Positions 34,982 to 44,137 of a DNA stretch of 64,000 bases are shown one piece after another. How positions within the stretch are numbered: position 1 is the first letter of the stretch; each line of letters begins with the position of its first letter. The notes below the pieces were generated by a model. The model was not told where the DNA came from and did not search any database. It saw nothing but the letters and a program-made list of their open reading frames with translations. The position numbers and the translations under genes were made by a program. Source of the DNA: Flavitalea plasmicola (lineage in GTDB: Bacteria; Bacteroidota; Bacteroidia; Chitinophagales; Chitinophagaceae); NCBI RefSeq assembly GCF_030546645.1, contig NZ_JAUOTO010000004.1, positions 124,001 to 188,000 of the forward strand, in the 5' to 3' direction.

Positions 34982-36373
34982 ATGAAGACTGCTGTACATA
35001 GCAAGCGTGTGATCCTGCCCGACGGGGTCAGGGAAGCTACTTTATTCATAGAGGGTGGGATGATAACGGGGGTTGTCGGGGGGTTGGCGATGGCGGAAGG
35101 CATGGATCTGGTGGAGGTGGGGGATTCGGTGGTCATGCCGGGGGTGATCGATCCGCACGTGCATATCAATGAGCCGGGGAGGACGGACTGGGAGGGGTTT
35201 GACACGGCAACGCGTGCGGCGGCGGCAGGGGGGCTCACTATGTTGGTGGATATGCCGCTGAACTCGTCACCTGTGACTACCACCGGGGCGGCGTTTGACC
35301 GGAAGCGGGAAGCTGCTGAAGGGCGATTGCATTGCGACTGTGGTTTTTGGGGTGGCGTAGTTCCGGGAAATGAGCATGAGATTGAAGCGCTGATCGGGCG
35401 TGGCGTATTGGGTTTTAAAGCATTTCTCACTCATTCCGGGATCGATGAGTTCCCTAATGTGACGGAGGCTGATCTGCACAAGGTGATACCTATCATTGCT
35501 GCGCATGGATTGCCTTTATTGGTACATTGCGAGTTGGAAGGGGCGGGAACAGCTGCAAGCGGGGAGATACAAGCTGCAAGCTACAAGCTACAAGCTACAA
35601 GTGGGGGTAGAGGGGGAATGGATAGGGATCCCAGATCATATAGGAATTATCTTTTGTCACGACCTGCCAGGTGGGAAGTCGATGCGATCGACCTGATGAT
35701 AAGGTTGTGTGCGCAATATGGGTGCCGTACGCATATCGTTCACCTGTCATCTGCGGCGGCAATAGGGGCTATCCGGCAGGCGAAGGAGCGGGGGCTGCCA
35801 TTGACGGTGGAGACGGCGCCGCATTATTTATATTTTTCAGCGGAGGATATCGGAGACGGGGAGACGTATTTCAAATGCGCGCCTCCTATCCGTGAGCGGG
35901 AGAATAACGCGGCATTATGGGAAGCGTTGCGGGAGGGGGTGATCGACTTTGTGGCTACGGATCATTCTCCGGCGCCTCCGGCGATGAAAGAGCCGGAGGG
36001 GGGTGATCTTACCAGGGCGTGGGGTGGTATTGCTTCCTTGCAGCTGTCGCTCCCGGTTGTATGGACGGCAGCCAGGCGGAGAGGGTTTGAGGCAGGGGAA
36101 CTGGCGCGGTGGATGTGTGCGTCGCCGGCGTTGCTGGTGGGTGAAGCGGGGCGGCGTGGTAAGATCGCACGTGGATATAGCGCGGACTTCGTAATATGGG
36201 ACCCTGTGGGATCATTCCGGGTGGAGCGGGAGGGCCTGCTGCATCGACATAAGGGGACACCTTACCTGGGGGAGGAATTAAACGGAGTGGTGGAACAGAC
36301 CTGGCTGAGAGGGGAAAAAATATTTGATAAGGAAGGGGGCGTACGACTCAATAGAGGGAGGGTGGTGATATGA
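34982..36373 (+). CDS. allB: Allantoinase, with a repeat-encoded insert
   Basis: Hydrolyses allantoin to allantoate in the cytoplasm. It is a cyclic amidohydrolase with a two-metal site: GVIDPHVHINEPGRTDWEGF (His59, His61), the carbamylated Lys146 in GFKAFLTHSG, His182 in LLVHCE, a second His in THIVHLSS, and the catalytic Asp in VATDHSPAP. Allantoinase rather than dihydroorotase is supported by HVHINEPGRTDWEGF and by the neighbours. Residues ~188-211, right after the HCE metal motif, are encoded by a 7-bp tandem repeat and read AASYKLQATSGG-like. The family has a variable loop here, so activity may survive. The stop overlaps allC by 4 bp. Confidence 0.95.
   Translation: MKTAVHSKRVILPDGVREATLFIEGGMITGVVGGLAMAEGMDLVEVGDSVVMPGVIDPHVHINEPGRTDWEGFDTATRAAAAGGLTMLVDMPLNSSPVTTTGAAFDRKREAAEGRLHCDCGFWGGVVPGNEHEIEALIGRGVLGFKAFLTHSGIDEFPNVTEADLHKVIPIIAAHGLPLLVHCELEGAGTAASGEIQAASYKLQATSGGRGGMDRDPRSYRNYLLSRPARWEVDAIDLMIRLCAQYGCRTHIVHLSSAAAIGAIRQAKERGLPLTVETAPHYLYFSAEDIGDGETYFKCAPPIRERENNAALWEALREGVIDFVATDHSPAPPAMKEPEGGDLTRAWGGIASLQLSLPVVWTAARRRGFEAGELARWMCASPALLVGEAGRRGKIARGYSADFVIWDPVGSFRVEREGLLHRHKGTPYLGEELNGVVEQTWLRGEKIFDKEGGVRLNRGRVVI
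35549..35608 (+). repeat. Heptamer repeat insert in allB
   Basis: Starts with AGCTGCAAGCGGGG and continues through CAAGCTG and three CAAGCTA units, ending CTACAAGTGGGGG, the same right border as the first xdhA insert. It is translated in frame as about 20 residues. Confidence 0.8.
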
Positions 36374-37623
36374 CAGGAACGATGCCAAGAGCGGAAAAGA
36401 TATTATCCAGGATAAACGAATTGGCTTCCGTCAGCGAAGCGGCGAAAGGCATTACCCGGCGTTATGGGACGGCTGCGGCTGTGGAGGCCGGAGAGAAAGT
36501 GCGGGGGTGGATGCGGGCAGCGGGGCTGCGGGTAAGGGTGGATGCGATCGGGAATATCAGGGGGATATGGAAGTCGGAAAATGCCGGTGCGGACAGGCTG
36601 GTCATAGCTTCGCATATTGATACGGTGATCGACGCGGGGCGTTGGGATGGACCGTTGGGGGTTGTGATGGGGCTGGACCTATTGGAGAATATTATCAGCT
36701 CAGGCAGGAAGTTGCCTTTCGATGTAGAGCTGATCGCTTTTTGTGATGAAGAGGGCGTTCGATTTCATACGACCTATCTGGGCAGCAAAGTAGTGGCGGG
36801 GAGTTTTGAGCGGGACATGTTGGATAGGAAAGACGGAGAAGGGGTGAGCCTGAGGGAGGTGATCGGGATGATCGGAGGGAATGTGGAAGCGTTGGAGGGG
36901 GATGCGATACCTCCGGATCAATGGCTGGGTTACTTTGAAATACATATCGAGCAGGGGCCTGTACTATATGAGAAAAAGGCGCCCGTGGCGCTGGTGAAAG
37001 GCATTGCGGGACAAGTGAGAGCGGAGGTAGTTTTTAAGGGGATGGCGGGGCATGCGGGAACGGTACCGATGGATATGCGTAAAGATGCGTTGTGCGGGGC
37101 TGCCGCATTCATATTGGCGGTGGAGGAATTGGCGGCTCGTGCGGGAAGTGGGTTGGTGGCCACGGTAGGTAAGCTGCAGATCGCGAATGCAGCCAGCAAT
37201 GTTATACCTGGTGAGGTTGTTTGCAGCGTAGATATCCGGAGTGCGGATGAGGTTGTGCTGTCGCAGGGGCATCTTCAGCTGAAGGAGCTGTGTGAAGCCA
37301 TAGGCGCTCAACGGGCGCTGGAGGTTATTTGGACGGTTGTACAGTCTTCATCGCCTGTTGTCTGTGATGGCAGGATGAATGAGCTGCTGGGAAAGTCCAT
37401 CAGGCGCGCCGGGTATGAAGTGCTGGAGCTGGTGAGCGGGGCCGGCCATGATGCCGTGCCCATCTCTGCCGTGTCGCCTGTCTGTATGCTATTTGTGCGG
37501 TGCTACAAGGGCATCAGCCACCATCCGCAGGAGCATGTGGAGACGGAGGACCTGGCGGCTGCGATCGTTGTCGCAGATGAATTTATACATCAATTGTCTG
37601 AAATATGGAAATATCCGCTTTAA
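36370..37623 (+). CDS. allC: Allantoate amidohydrolase (M20 family)
   Basis: Removes the ureido group of allantoate, giving ureidoglycine, CO2 and ammonia. The M20 metal site is visible: IASHIDTVIDAGRWDGPLGV (His and Asp), FCDEEGVRFHTTYLGS (Glu pair), EIHIEQGPVLY (His), and the C-terminal SGAGHDAVPIS (His). The dimerisation domain carries GMAGHAGTVPMDMRKDA. The length of 417 residues is typical. M20 paralogues include ureidoglycolate amidohydrolase and beta-ureidopropionase; the position between allB and allE favours AllC. It overlaps allB by 4 bp and allE by 19 bp. Confidence 0.92.
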   Translation: MTGTMPRAEKILSRINELASVSEAAKGITRRYGTAAAVEAGEKVRGWMRAAGLRVRVDAIGNIRGIWKSENAGADRLVIASHIDTVIDAGRWDGPLGVVMGLDLLENIISSGRKLPFDVELIAFCDEEGVRFHTTYLGSKVVAGSFERDMLDRKDGEGVSLREVIGMIGGNVEALEGDAIPPDQWLGYFEIHIEQGPVLYEKKAPVALVKGIAGQVRAEVVFKGMAGHAGTVPMDMRKDALCGAAAFILAVEELAARAGSGLVATVGKLQIANAASNVIPGEVVCSVDIRSADEVVLSQGHLQLKELCEAIGAQRALEVIWTVVQSSSPVVCDGRMNELLGKSIRRAGYEVLELVSGAGHDAVPISAVSPVCMLFVRCYKGISHHPQEHVETEDLAAAIVVADEFIHQLSEIWKYPL

Positions 37624-38351
37624 CCAGATCCGTAGTAAAAAGAAGTCATGCCCTGATCAGCCAGGATGGATATATCAACAGTGTGGTGCCGGGCTGGACC
37701 CACTGCACGGTGAATGTGATCATCAATGAGCAGATGGGCGCGCGTTTTTGTCAGACGATGGTTACGCTGCAGGTGGGCGGGGTGCTATCGGGCCGTACCC
37801 GGCAGTCGCAGTTATTTATTTATGTAATAAGCGGGAAGGGCAGGGCCGTGGTCAGCGGGGAGTCGAGATACCTTTTTGCCGGTCATTTTGTCTACATCCC
37901 TGTCGGAAAGGAGTATCATTTCGATGGCGGCGAGGAGGGGACTCAGCTGCTGACCTTTCATAAAGTGTATGAGCCATTGGAGGGGGCTGCTGTTCCGTTG
38001 ACATTATTCGGCAATGCCGGAGATGTGGCAGGCAAGGAATACCTGGGGGATCGTGCTTTGCATCTGCAGGTGCTATTGCCGGAGAACTTGTCATTCGATA
38101 TGGCGGTGAACATCTTTACGTATGATCCCGGCGGACATTTGCCGATGGTGGAGACGCATATCATGGAGCATGGGCTATTGTACTTACAGGGACAGGGCAT
38201 TTACCGGCTCGACCAGGACTGGTATCCTGTTAAAAAGGGCGATAGCATCTGGATGGCGCCGTATTGCCAGCAATGGTTCACTGCCATGGGCAAGGAGCCG
38301 GCGGTATACATCTATTACAAGAACGTGAACAGGCATCCTACTACACTTTAA
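37605..38351 (+). CDS. allE: (S)-Ureidoglycine aminohydrolase (double cupin)
   Basis: Releases ammonia from (S)-ureidoglycine, giving (S)-ureidoglycolate. The 248-residue protein has two cupin domains. The N-terminal one shows IISPQ-like IINEQMGARFCQTMVTL and FVYIPVGKEYHF. The C-terminal one has the metal-binding set PGGHLPMVETHIMEHG and YLQGQGIYRLDQDWYPV, as in plant and bacterial UGHY/YlbA enzymes. The start at 37605 overlaps allC by 19 bp. With AllC it keeps the pathway on the route without ureidoglycolate racemisation. Confidence 0.93.
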   Translation: MEISALTRSVVKRSHALISQDGYINSVVPGWTHCTVNVIINEQMGARFCQTMVTLQVGGVLSGRTRQSQLFIYVISGKGRAVVSGESRYLFAGHFVYIPVGKEYHFDGGEEGTQLLTFHKVYEPLEGAAVPLTLFGNAGDVAGKEYLGDRALHLQVLLPENLSFDMAVNIFTYDPGGHLPMVETHIMEHGLLYLQGQGIYRLDQDWYPVKKGDSIWMAPYCQQWFTAMGKEPAVYIYYKNVNRHPTTL

Positions 38352-38361
38352 CCGTTTATGT

Positions 38362-38859
38362 ATGACACTGGAGGCGTTGAATGGTCTTGATAAGGGGGCA
38401 TTGCGTGCCGTATTGAGCGGCTGTTGCGGAAGCCAGGCTTGGGTGCGGGGGATGGAGGATGTATTTCCCGTAAGGGATGTTCCAGGTTTGTTAGCGGCTG
38501 CCAGCCGGATATGGCGTGCGTGCGCGCCGAAGGATTGGCTGGAGGCTTTTGACCATCATCCCAGGATTGGGGACAGGGAGGCATTGAGGAAGAAATATGC
38601 GGGAACGGGTGCGTCGGCGGAGCAGGCGGGTGCGTTGGACGCATCTGTTAAAGTGCTGGAGGCCCTGGCGGAGGGGAACAGGGCGTATGAGGAGAAGTTT
38701 GGGTATATTTTTATCGTGTGCGCTACGGGTAAGTCTGCCAGCGAGATGCTGGGGTTGCTTCGTACGAGGTTGGGGAATGATCCGGCGAAAGAGTTGGTCA
38801 TTGCTATGAGCGAGCAGGAAAAGATCACGGAACTACGACTTAAAAAATTACTGTCATGA
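38362..38859 (+). CDS. uraD: OHCU decarboxylase
   Basis: Decarboxylates 2-oxo-4-hydroxy-4-carboxy-5-ureidoimidazoline to (S)-allantoin. The 165-residue helical protein has the active-site HHPRIGD motif (His66), followed by the EEKFGYIFIVCATGKSA signature of the family. It overlaps uraH by 4 bp (ATGA), so the two enzymes that follow uricase are made together although uricase itself is on the opposite strand. Confidence 0.94.
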   Translation: MTLEALNGLDKGALRAVLSGCCGSQAWVRGMEDVFPVRDVPGLLAAASRIWRACAPKDWLEAFDHHPRIGDREALRKKYAGTGASAEQAGALDASVKVLEALAEGNRAYEEKFGYIFIVCATGKSASEMLGLLRTRLGNDPAKELVIAMSEQEKITELRLKKLLS

Positions 38860-39194
38860 CCAGGATAACGACGCATGTATTGGATACTTCGAGGGGCCGT
38901 CCTGCGGAAGGGGTGAAGGCGACGCTATGCCGGATGCAGGTAGACGGGTGGGAGATCGTAGCGAAGGGGCAGACGAATGCAGATGGCAGGATCGGGGACT
39001 GGTCTGCCGCGGAAGCGGTACCGGGGAACGGCATTTATATCATACGATTCGAGACGAAGGATTACTTCGATAAATTGGGTGTTTCTTCCTTTTATCCTTT
39101 TGTGGAAGTATATTTCGAGGTGGCGGAAGACGGCCATTATCATATTCCATTATTACTGAGCCCTTATGGTTATACTACTTACAAGGGTTCCTGA
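38856..39194 (+). CDS. uraH: 5-Hydroxyisourate hydrolase (transthyretin-like)
   Basis: Hydrolyses 5-hydroxyisourate, the uricase product, to OHCU. The 112-residue transthyretin fold starts ITTHVLDTSRGRPAEGV (His7) and has the active-site Arg in NADGRIGDW and the His in HYHIPLLLSPYGY. The C-terminal signature is YKGS, while nearly all known members have YRGS. The change is conservative but at a catalytic-site segment. No signal peptide, so it is cytoplasmic. It follows uraD with a 4-bp overlap. Confidence 0.93.
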   Translation: MTRITTHVLDTSRGRPAEGVKATLCRMQVDGWEIVAKGQTNADGRIGDWSAAEAVPGNGIYIIRFETKDYFDKLGVSSFYPFVEVYFEVAEDGHYHIPLLLSPYGYTTYKGS

Positions 39195-39206
39195 CAAATT
39201 ATCATT

Positions 39207-40640
39207 ATGCAACTTTCTATAAAAGAATCGGACAAAGAGAGCTTATTAGGCTCATTGAAGATAGCCAACCTTGCTTTCCAGGAAAAATATCCTGGTGACC
39301 GGCCGGACAGGCAGCCTGTGCATACGGTGTATGGGGGCGCCAACCTGTTCAAGGCTGACAGCTGTGTAAGGATGGGGGAAACTGCTTTGAAGAGTCTGCG
39401 TATGTATGCGCCAAATTTTGTGGAGCTGGCCCGGGCGTTGTCGCTGGAGGGACATGGGTACCTGCCTCAGACGGAGAGGGAGGTGACGAAGCTGACAGAC
39501 AGGCTGGAAGGCATGGATGAGCCGGTGCGGCGCAGGGAAAAGGCCTGGCTGGCGTGGTCGGTGTACCAGAAGATCATACGCAAGCTGGAAACGGAGCCAG
39601 TGGAGGATTTTAGGATAGATTTCGAAGATGGGTTCGGTAACCGGCCGGATGAAGAGGAAGATGCTGTTGCGTTGAAGGCTGCTGCGGAGCTGGCGGCCGG
39701 GATGAAAGCGGGGACCATTTCTCCTTTTATCGGTATCCGGATCAAGCCTTTTACGGAAGATCTGAAATACCGGGGGGTACGGACGCTGGACCTGTTCATT
39801 ACGGAATTGCTGAACAGGACGGGTGGGATATTGCCGGCTAATTTTGTGGTGATGCTGCCGAAGGTGACCATTCCCGAGCAGGTGAGCACGCTGGTGAGGT
39901 TATTCAGGATATTGGAAAAGGAGCGTGGGCTGGCGGAGGGGGTGTTGAAGATGGAGACGATGGTGGAGGCCACGCAGATCATTATGGATGACGAGGGGCG
40001 TAATCCATTGTACAGGATCATCGCTGCTTCCGAGGGGCGGTGTATCGCTGCGCATTTTGGGACTTACGATTATACGGCCTCCTGTGGTATAACGGCCAGG
40101 TACCAGACCATGTCGCATCCCGTATGTGATTTTGCGCATCATATGACCAAGGTTGCGTTGGGCGGCACGGGGATATTTCTTTCAGACGGGGCTACCAATG
40201 TGATGCCTATTGGTCCGCACAGGGGTGAGCAGCTGAGCTCAGAGCAGCTGCAGGAGAACCGGGACTCCGTGCACAGGGCCTGGAGGACGGGATATAGTCA
40301 TACCATGCATTCCCTGATCAATGGATTTTACCAGGGGTGGGATTTGAACCCCGCACAATTACCTATGCGTTATGCCGCTACGTATACTTTCTTTTTGAGC
40401 AGCCTGGAAGATGCCACTGCGCGGCTGAAGGTATTTGTCGAGCGGGCTGCCATCTCTACTTTGACCGGCGATATTTTCGATGATGCGGCTACCGGACAGG
40501 GGCTGCTGAATTTCTTTTTAAAAGCGATGAACTGCGGAGCGATTGATGAGACGGCGGCGTTGGCTACGGGGTTGAGCCTGGAGGAGATCCGCAGCCGCAG
40601 CTTCTATAAAATTTTGCAAGGAAGAAGAAGTAAGGCGTAG
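39207..40640 (+). CDS. CitE/malate-synthase-like aldolase family protein (DUF6986 type)
   Basis: TIM-barrel enzyme of unproven function. It resembles the HpcH/HpaI-CitE-malate synthase superfamily: an N-terminal DFRIDFEDGFGNRPDEEE stretch (acidic loop), IGIRIKPF (Arg), a metal-binding Glu in LKMETMVEATQII, and AAHFGTYDYTASCGI with the Asp ligand typical of this fold. The 477-residue length is longer than CitE. It sits 12 bp after uraH and 24 bp before ureA, between the allantoin and urease genes. The island lacks a recognised ureidoglycolate lyase and a glyoxylate-using enzyme, so either role (glyoxylate + urea formation, or malate-synthase-like condensation) fits the place. The reaction is inference. 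Confidence 0.8.
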   Translation: MQLSIKESDKESLLGSLKIANLAFQEKYPGDRPDRQPVHTVYGGANLFKADSCVRMGETALKSLRMYAPNFVELARALSLEGHGYLPQTEREVTKLTDRLEGMDEPVRRREKAWLAWSVYQKIIRKLETEPVEDFRIDFEDGFGNRPDEEEDAVALKAAAELAAGMKAGTISPFIGIRIKPFTEDLKYRGVRTLDLFITELLNRTGGILPANFVVMLPKVTIPEQVSTLVRLFRILEKERGLAEGVLKMETMVEATQIIMDDEGRNPLYRIIAASEGRCIAAHFGTYDYTASCGITARYQTMSHPVCDFAHHMTKVALGGTGIFLSDGATNVMPIGPHRGEQLSSEQLQENRDSVHRAWRTGYSHTMHSLINGFYQGWDLNPAQLPMRYAATYTFFLSSLEDATARLKVFVERAAISTLTGDIFDDAATGQGLLNFFLKAMNCGAIDETAALATGLSLEEIRSRSFYKILQGRRSKA

Positions 40641-40664
40641 GTTTTTTTCAGTATCTTACTGTAT

Positions 40665-40967
40665 ATGCATTTGTCACCCAAAGAAACGGAAAAGTTGTTG
40701 TTGTTCCTGGCTGGGGAGTTGGCGGAGAAGCGTTTGGCGCGTGGGCTGAAGCTGAATTATCCCGAGTCGATAGCGTTGATCAGCAGCAGGCTGCAGGAAG
40801 CGGCGCGGGACGGCAGGCCTGTGGCCGAGCTGATGCAGTATGGGACTACGATCCTTTCCCGGGCGGATGTGATGGAGGGGATACCGGAGATGATAGGGGA
40901 GATACAGATCGAAGCTACATTTCCGGACGGAACGAAGCTGGTGACCGTGCATGATCCCATCCGATGA
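40665..40967 (+). CDS. ureA: Urease gamma subunit
   Basis: Small structural subunit of urease, which splits urea to ammonia and carbamate. The 100-residue protein has the family features [29 protein letters not shown] and [20 protein letters not shown]-like C-terminus. A separate gamma subunit is usual for bacteria outside Helicobacter. It overlaps ureB by 4 bp. It opens the urease gene block and follows the DUF6986 gene by 24 bp, so it is probably part of the same long transcript from allB. Confidence 0.96.
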   Translation: MHLSPKETEKLLLFLAGELAEKRLARGLKLNYPESIALISSRLQEAARDGRPVAELMQYGTTILSRADVMEGIPEMIGEIQIEATFPDGTKLVTVHDPIR

Positions 40968-41272
40968 TCCCAGGAGAATATATATTGGCCAAAGAGGATA
41001 TTCCATGCAATGTTGGCCGGGAAGTCCGCAGGCTAACGGTGGTGAATAAGGGCGATCGTCCTGTTCAGATCGGCAGCCATTTTCATTTTTTCGAAGTAAA
41101 TAAGGAGATGGATCTCGACCGTGCGAAGGCATTCGGCATGCGGCTGAATATTCCTTCGGGTACGGCTGTCCGATTTGAGCCTGGCGAGGAGAAGGAAGTA
41201 GCGCTTGTGCCGCTGGGAGGATTGCGGCGGGCGGTGGGGTTCAATAATCTTGTAAACGGGCCTACGACATGA
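40964..41272 (+). CDS. ureB: Urease beta subunit
   Basis: Structural subunit of urease, 102 residues. It shows the family core [30 protein letters not shown] and the end [17 protein letters not shown]. It forms the (alpha-beta-gamma)3 complex with UreA and UreC in the cytoplasm. It overlaps both ureA and ureC by 4 bp, so the three subunits are translationally coupled. Confidence 0.97.
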   Translation: MIPGEYILAKEDIPCNVGREVRRLTVVNKGDRPVQIGSHFHFFEVNKEMDLDRAKAFGMRLNIPSGTAVRFEPGEEKEVALVPLGGLRRAVGFNNLVNGPTT

Positions 41273-42990
41273 GTTTATCCATCAACCGTACAAAGTATGC
41301 AAATCTTTATGGTCCCACGACGGGGGACAGGGTCCGACTGGCGGACACGGAGCTATTCATACAAATAGAGAAGGATCACACCGTCTATGGCGATGAGGTC
41401 AAGTTTGGCGGAGGGAAAACGATCCGGGACGGCATGGGGCAATCCGCCACGGCCACCCGGAGCGAAGGGGTGCTGGACCTGGTGATAACGGGGGTGATCA
41501 TCATCGATCATTGGGGGATCGTGAAGGCGGATATTGGCATAAAGGATGGGAAGATCGTGGGGATCGGAAAGGCGGGTAACCCGGACACGATGGAGGGCGT
41601 GGATGAGCACATGGTCATTGGCGCTTCGACAGAAGTGCATGGAGGCGCCGGGTTGATCGTGACACCGGGCGGGATCGACGCGCATATTCATTTTATCTGC
41701 CCACAGCAGATTGATCATGCGTTATATAGCGGTATCACCACGATGATCGGTGGGGGGACCGGGCCGGCGGACGGGACGAATGCCACGACGGTGACGCCAG
41801 GGGCATGGAATATCCGGCGGATGCTGGAGGCGGCGGAAGCTTTCCCCATGAATATAGGATTTCTGGGAAAGGGGAATTGTGCGACGGAGGCCCCTTTGGA
41901 GGAGCAGATCGAAGCCGGCGCCCTGGGATTGAAGATCCACGAGGACTGGGGATCGACGCCTGCGGTGATCGATGCATCGCTGAGGGTGGCGGATAAGCAT
42001 GATGTACAGGTGGCTATTCATACGGACACGCTGAATGAGGCGGGGTTCCTGGAAAGTACGATGGCGGCTATCGGTGGCCGGGTGATCCATACGTATCATA
42101 CGGAGGGTGCGGGAGGGGGGCATGCTCCTGATATCATCCGTGCAGCAATGTATCCGAATGTGCTGCCTTCGTCGACCAATCCAACCCGGCCGTATACGGT
42201 CAATACCATCGATGAGCATTTAGATATGCTGATGGTTTGTCATCATTTGAATAAGTCGGTGCCAGAGGATGTGGCATTTGCCGACTCCCGTATCCGTCCG
42301 GAAACTATTGCCGCGGAGGATATCTTACATGATATGGGGGTAATCAGCATGATGAGCTCGGATTCCCAGGCGATGGGACGTGTGAGCGAGGTGATCCTGC
42401 GTACCTGGCAGACGGCGGACAAGATGAAGAAGCAACGGGGCAGCCTGCCGGAGGATACGGACAAGGGACATGATAATTTCCGTGTAAAGCGTTATGTCGC
42501 CAAGTATACCATCAACCCCGCTATCACGCATGGGATCTCGGCGTATGTAGGGAGCTTGGAAGTGGGGAAGATTGCGGACCTCGTTTTATGGAAGCCCGCG
42601 TTATTCGGCGCCAAGCCGGAGATGATCATTAAGGGCGGGATGATCATTGCCGCCAGGATGGGTGATCCCAATGCCAGCATTCCCACGCCGCAGCCTGTGA
42701 TCTACCGGCCTATGTTCGGCGCTTATGGGAAAGCATTGTTCAATACCTGCGTGACTTTCGTATCGGGTGTGTCTTTGAGGGCGGGTACGGTACAGGGGTA
42801 TGGTTTGCAGAAGAGGGTGTTAGCTGTAGGGGGGTGTAGAGGTCTTTCCAAGCGAAGTATGGTGCATAATGATCAAATGCCTTCCATCGAGGTGAACCCG
42901 GAGAACTATGAGGTGCGGGTAGACGGACAGGTAGTCACTTGTGAGCCGTCGCGTGAGGTGGCGTTGGCGCAGCGGTACTTTTTATTTTAA
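41269..42990 (+). CDS. ureC: Urease alpha subunit (catalytic)
   Basis: Catalytic nickel subunit, 573 residues. All active-site residues can be seen: His139 and His141 in [11 protein letters not shown], the carbamylated Lys222 in [10 protein letters not shown], further nickel and substrate His in AIHTDTLNE and [12 protein letters not shown], the flap Cys324 with His325 in MVCHHLN, and Asp365 in [10 protein letters not shown]. Nothing is missing, so the enzyme should be active once nickel is inserted by UreDEFG, whose genes follow directly. It receives urea from ureidoglycolate breakdown if that step exists, or urea from outside; no urea transporter gene is present here. Confidence 0.98.
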   Translation: MSLSINRTKYANLYGPTTGDRVRLADTELFIQIEKDHTVYGDEVKFGGGKTIRDGMGQSATATRSEGVLDLVITGVIIIDHWGIVKADIGIKDGKIVGIGKAGNPDTMEGVDEHMVIGASTEVHGGAGLIVTPGGIDAHIHFICPQQIDHALYSGITTMIGGGTGPADGTNATTVTPGAWNIRRMLEAAEAFPMNIGFLGKGNCATEAPLEEQIEAGALGLKIHEDWGSTPAVIDASLRVADKHDVQVAIHTDTLNEAGFLESTMAAIGGRVIHTYHTEGAGGGHAPDIIRAAMYPNVLPSSTNPTRPYTVNTIDEHLDMLMVCHHLNKSVPEDVAFADSRIRPETIAAEDILHDMGVISMMSSDSQAMGRVSEVILRTWQTADKMKKQRGSLPEDTDKGHDNFRVKRYVAKYTINPAITHGISAYVGSLEVGKIADLVLWKPALFGAKPEMIIKGGMIIAARMGDPNASIPTPQPVIYRPMFGAYGKALFNTCVTFVSGVSLRAGTVQGYGLQKRVLAVGGCRGLSKRSMVHNDQMPSIEVNPENYEVRVDGQVVTCEPSREVALAQRYFLF

Positions 42991-42992
42991 CT

Positions 42993-43487
42993 ATGTTAAT
43001 AAAGGAAAGAATAGGCGTTTTGGCGTCTTTCGAGTTACGGGGACGGGTAGTCGATGTGCTTGACCTGGAGTGGTATGAGACGGGGAAGCGGATCATGCGG
43101 AAGCGGACCCGGTCGGGAAGGGAGGTGGCTATGCGGTTTATGAACGAGCGTCCGGAACTGACGGAAGGGGATGTGCTGTATGCGGATATGGATCTTGTGG
43201 TGGTTGTCTCGATCGTTCCCTGTGCCGTAATGGTCATCCGGATGGGGAGTTTATATGGGGTGGCTGCCGTGTGTTATGAGATAGGCAACCGGCATTTGCC
43301 GTTGTACTATGAAGGGGATGAATTGTTGGCGCCGTATGAGGAGCCATTATACCGATGGCTGGTGGCGGGAGGGCACGGGGTTTCCCGGGACGAAAGGAAA
43401 TTATTACGTCCGCTGCGGTCTACGGTGGCGGGGCATGTGCATGCGGAGGGAGGGTTGTTATCGAGGATATTAAAGGTTCGGGAATGA
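42993..43487 (+). CDS. ureE: Urease nickel metallochaperone UreE
   Basis: Brings nickel to the UreDFG-apo-urease complex. The 164-residue protein has an N-terminal peptide-binding domain (RSGREVAMRF) and the C-terminal nickel-binding domain with YEIGNRHLPLYYEGDEL (His) and PYEEPLYRWL. There is no long His-rich tail, only GHVHAEGG near the end, so nickel storage is not likely. It starts 2 bp after ureC and overlaps ureF by 4 bp. Confidence 0.92.
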   Translation: MLIKERIGVLASFELRGRVVDVLDLEWYETGKRIMRKRTRSGREVAMRFMNERPELTEGDVLYADMDLVVVVSIVPCAVMVIRMGSLYGVAAVCYEIGNRHLPLYYEGDELLAPYEEPLYRWLVAGGHGVSRDERKLLRPLRSTVAGHVHAEGGLLSRILKVRE

Positions 43488-44137
43488 ATTTATTGGGTTT
43501 ATTGCAACTGAGTGATCCGGCTTTGCCGATCGGGGGGTATGCGCATTCGGGCGGGCTGGAAACCTATGTGCAGGCGGGGATTGTATGCGATCCGGTCAGT
43601 GCGGGGAATTTTGTGCAGGCGCTGTTGCGGACGAGTGTGCATTATACGGATGCGGCATTGGTGGCTTTGGCTTTTAAGGCGGTGCGTGCTCCCGGGGAGT
43701 TGTCGGGTTTGGATCAGTTATGTGAAGCCGTGAAATTGCCCAGGGAGATGCGGGAGGCGAGCAGGAAGTTAGGAGGGAGGTTGGGGAAAATATTTGAGGG
43801 ATTGGTGGGCCCGGCAAGTGATGGGTGTTTCAGGTTTCCCAGGCACTATCCGGTGGCTTTTGGGTATTGCGCGGCCAGGCTGGGTATTGGGTTGCGTGAA
43901 GCGTTGACGGGATATTATTACAATGCGGCAGCGGGGATAGTGACCAACTGTGTGAAGCTGATACCGATGGGGCAGCAGGATGGGCAGGTGCTGTTGTTCT
44001 CCTTACAGCCTTTGATAACGGAGCTGGTGGAGCAGAACCTGGAGCCGGACAGGGAGTTGATCGGTATGTGCTGCGTGGGCCTGGATATCCGCTGTATGCA
44101 GCATGAGCAATTGTATTCCCGGCTATACATGTCCTGA
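43484..44137 (+). CDS. ureF: Urease accessory protein UreF
   Basis: Helical protein that links UreD and UreG in the urease activation complex and controls the GTPase. I chose the ATG at 43484 (217 residues) because it begins MNLLGLLQLSDPALPIGGYA, the family N-terminus, and overlaps ureE by 4 bp. The frame is open upstream to 43355 but that part lies inside ureE. Family motifs are SGGLETYVQAG and the C-terminal DIRCMQHEQLYSRLYMS. It abuts ureG without a gap. Confidence 0.94.
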   Translation: MNLLGLLQLSDPALPIGGYAHSGGLETYVQAGIVCDPVSAGNFVQALLRTSVHYTDAALVALAFKAVRAPGELSGLDQLCEAVKLPREMREASRKLGGRLGKIFEGLVGPASDGCFRFPRHYPVAFGYCAARLGIGLREALTGYYYNAAAGIVTNCVKLIPMGQQDGQVLLFSLQPLITELVEQNLEPDRELIGMCCVGLDIRCMQHEQLYSRLYMS

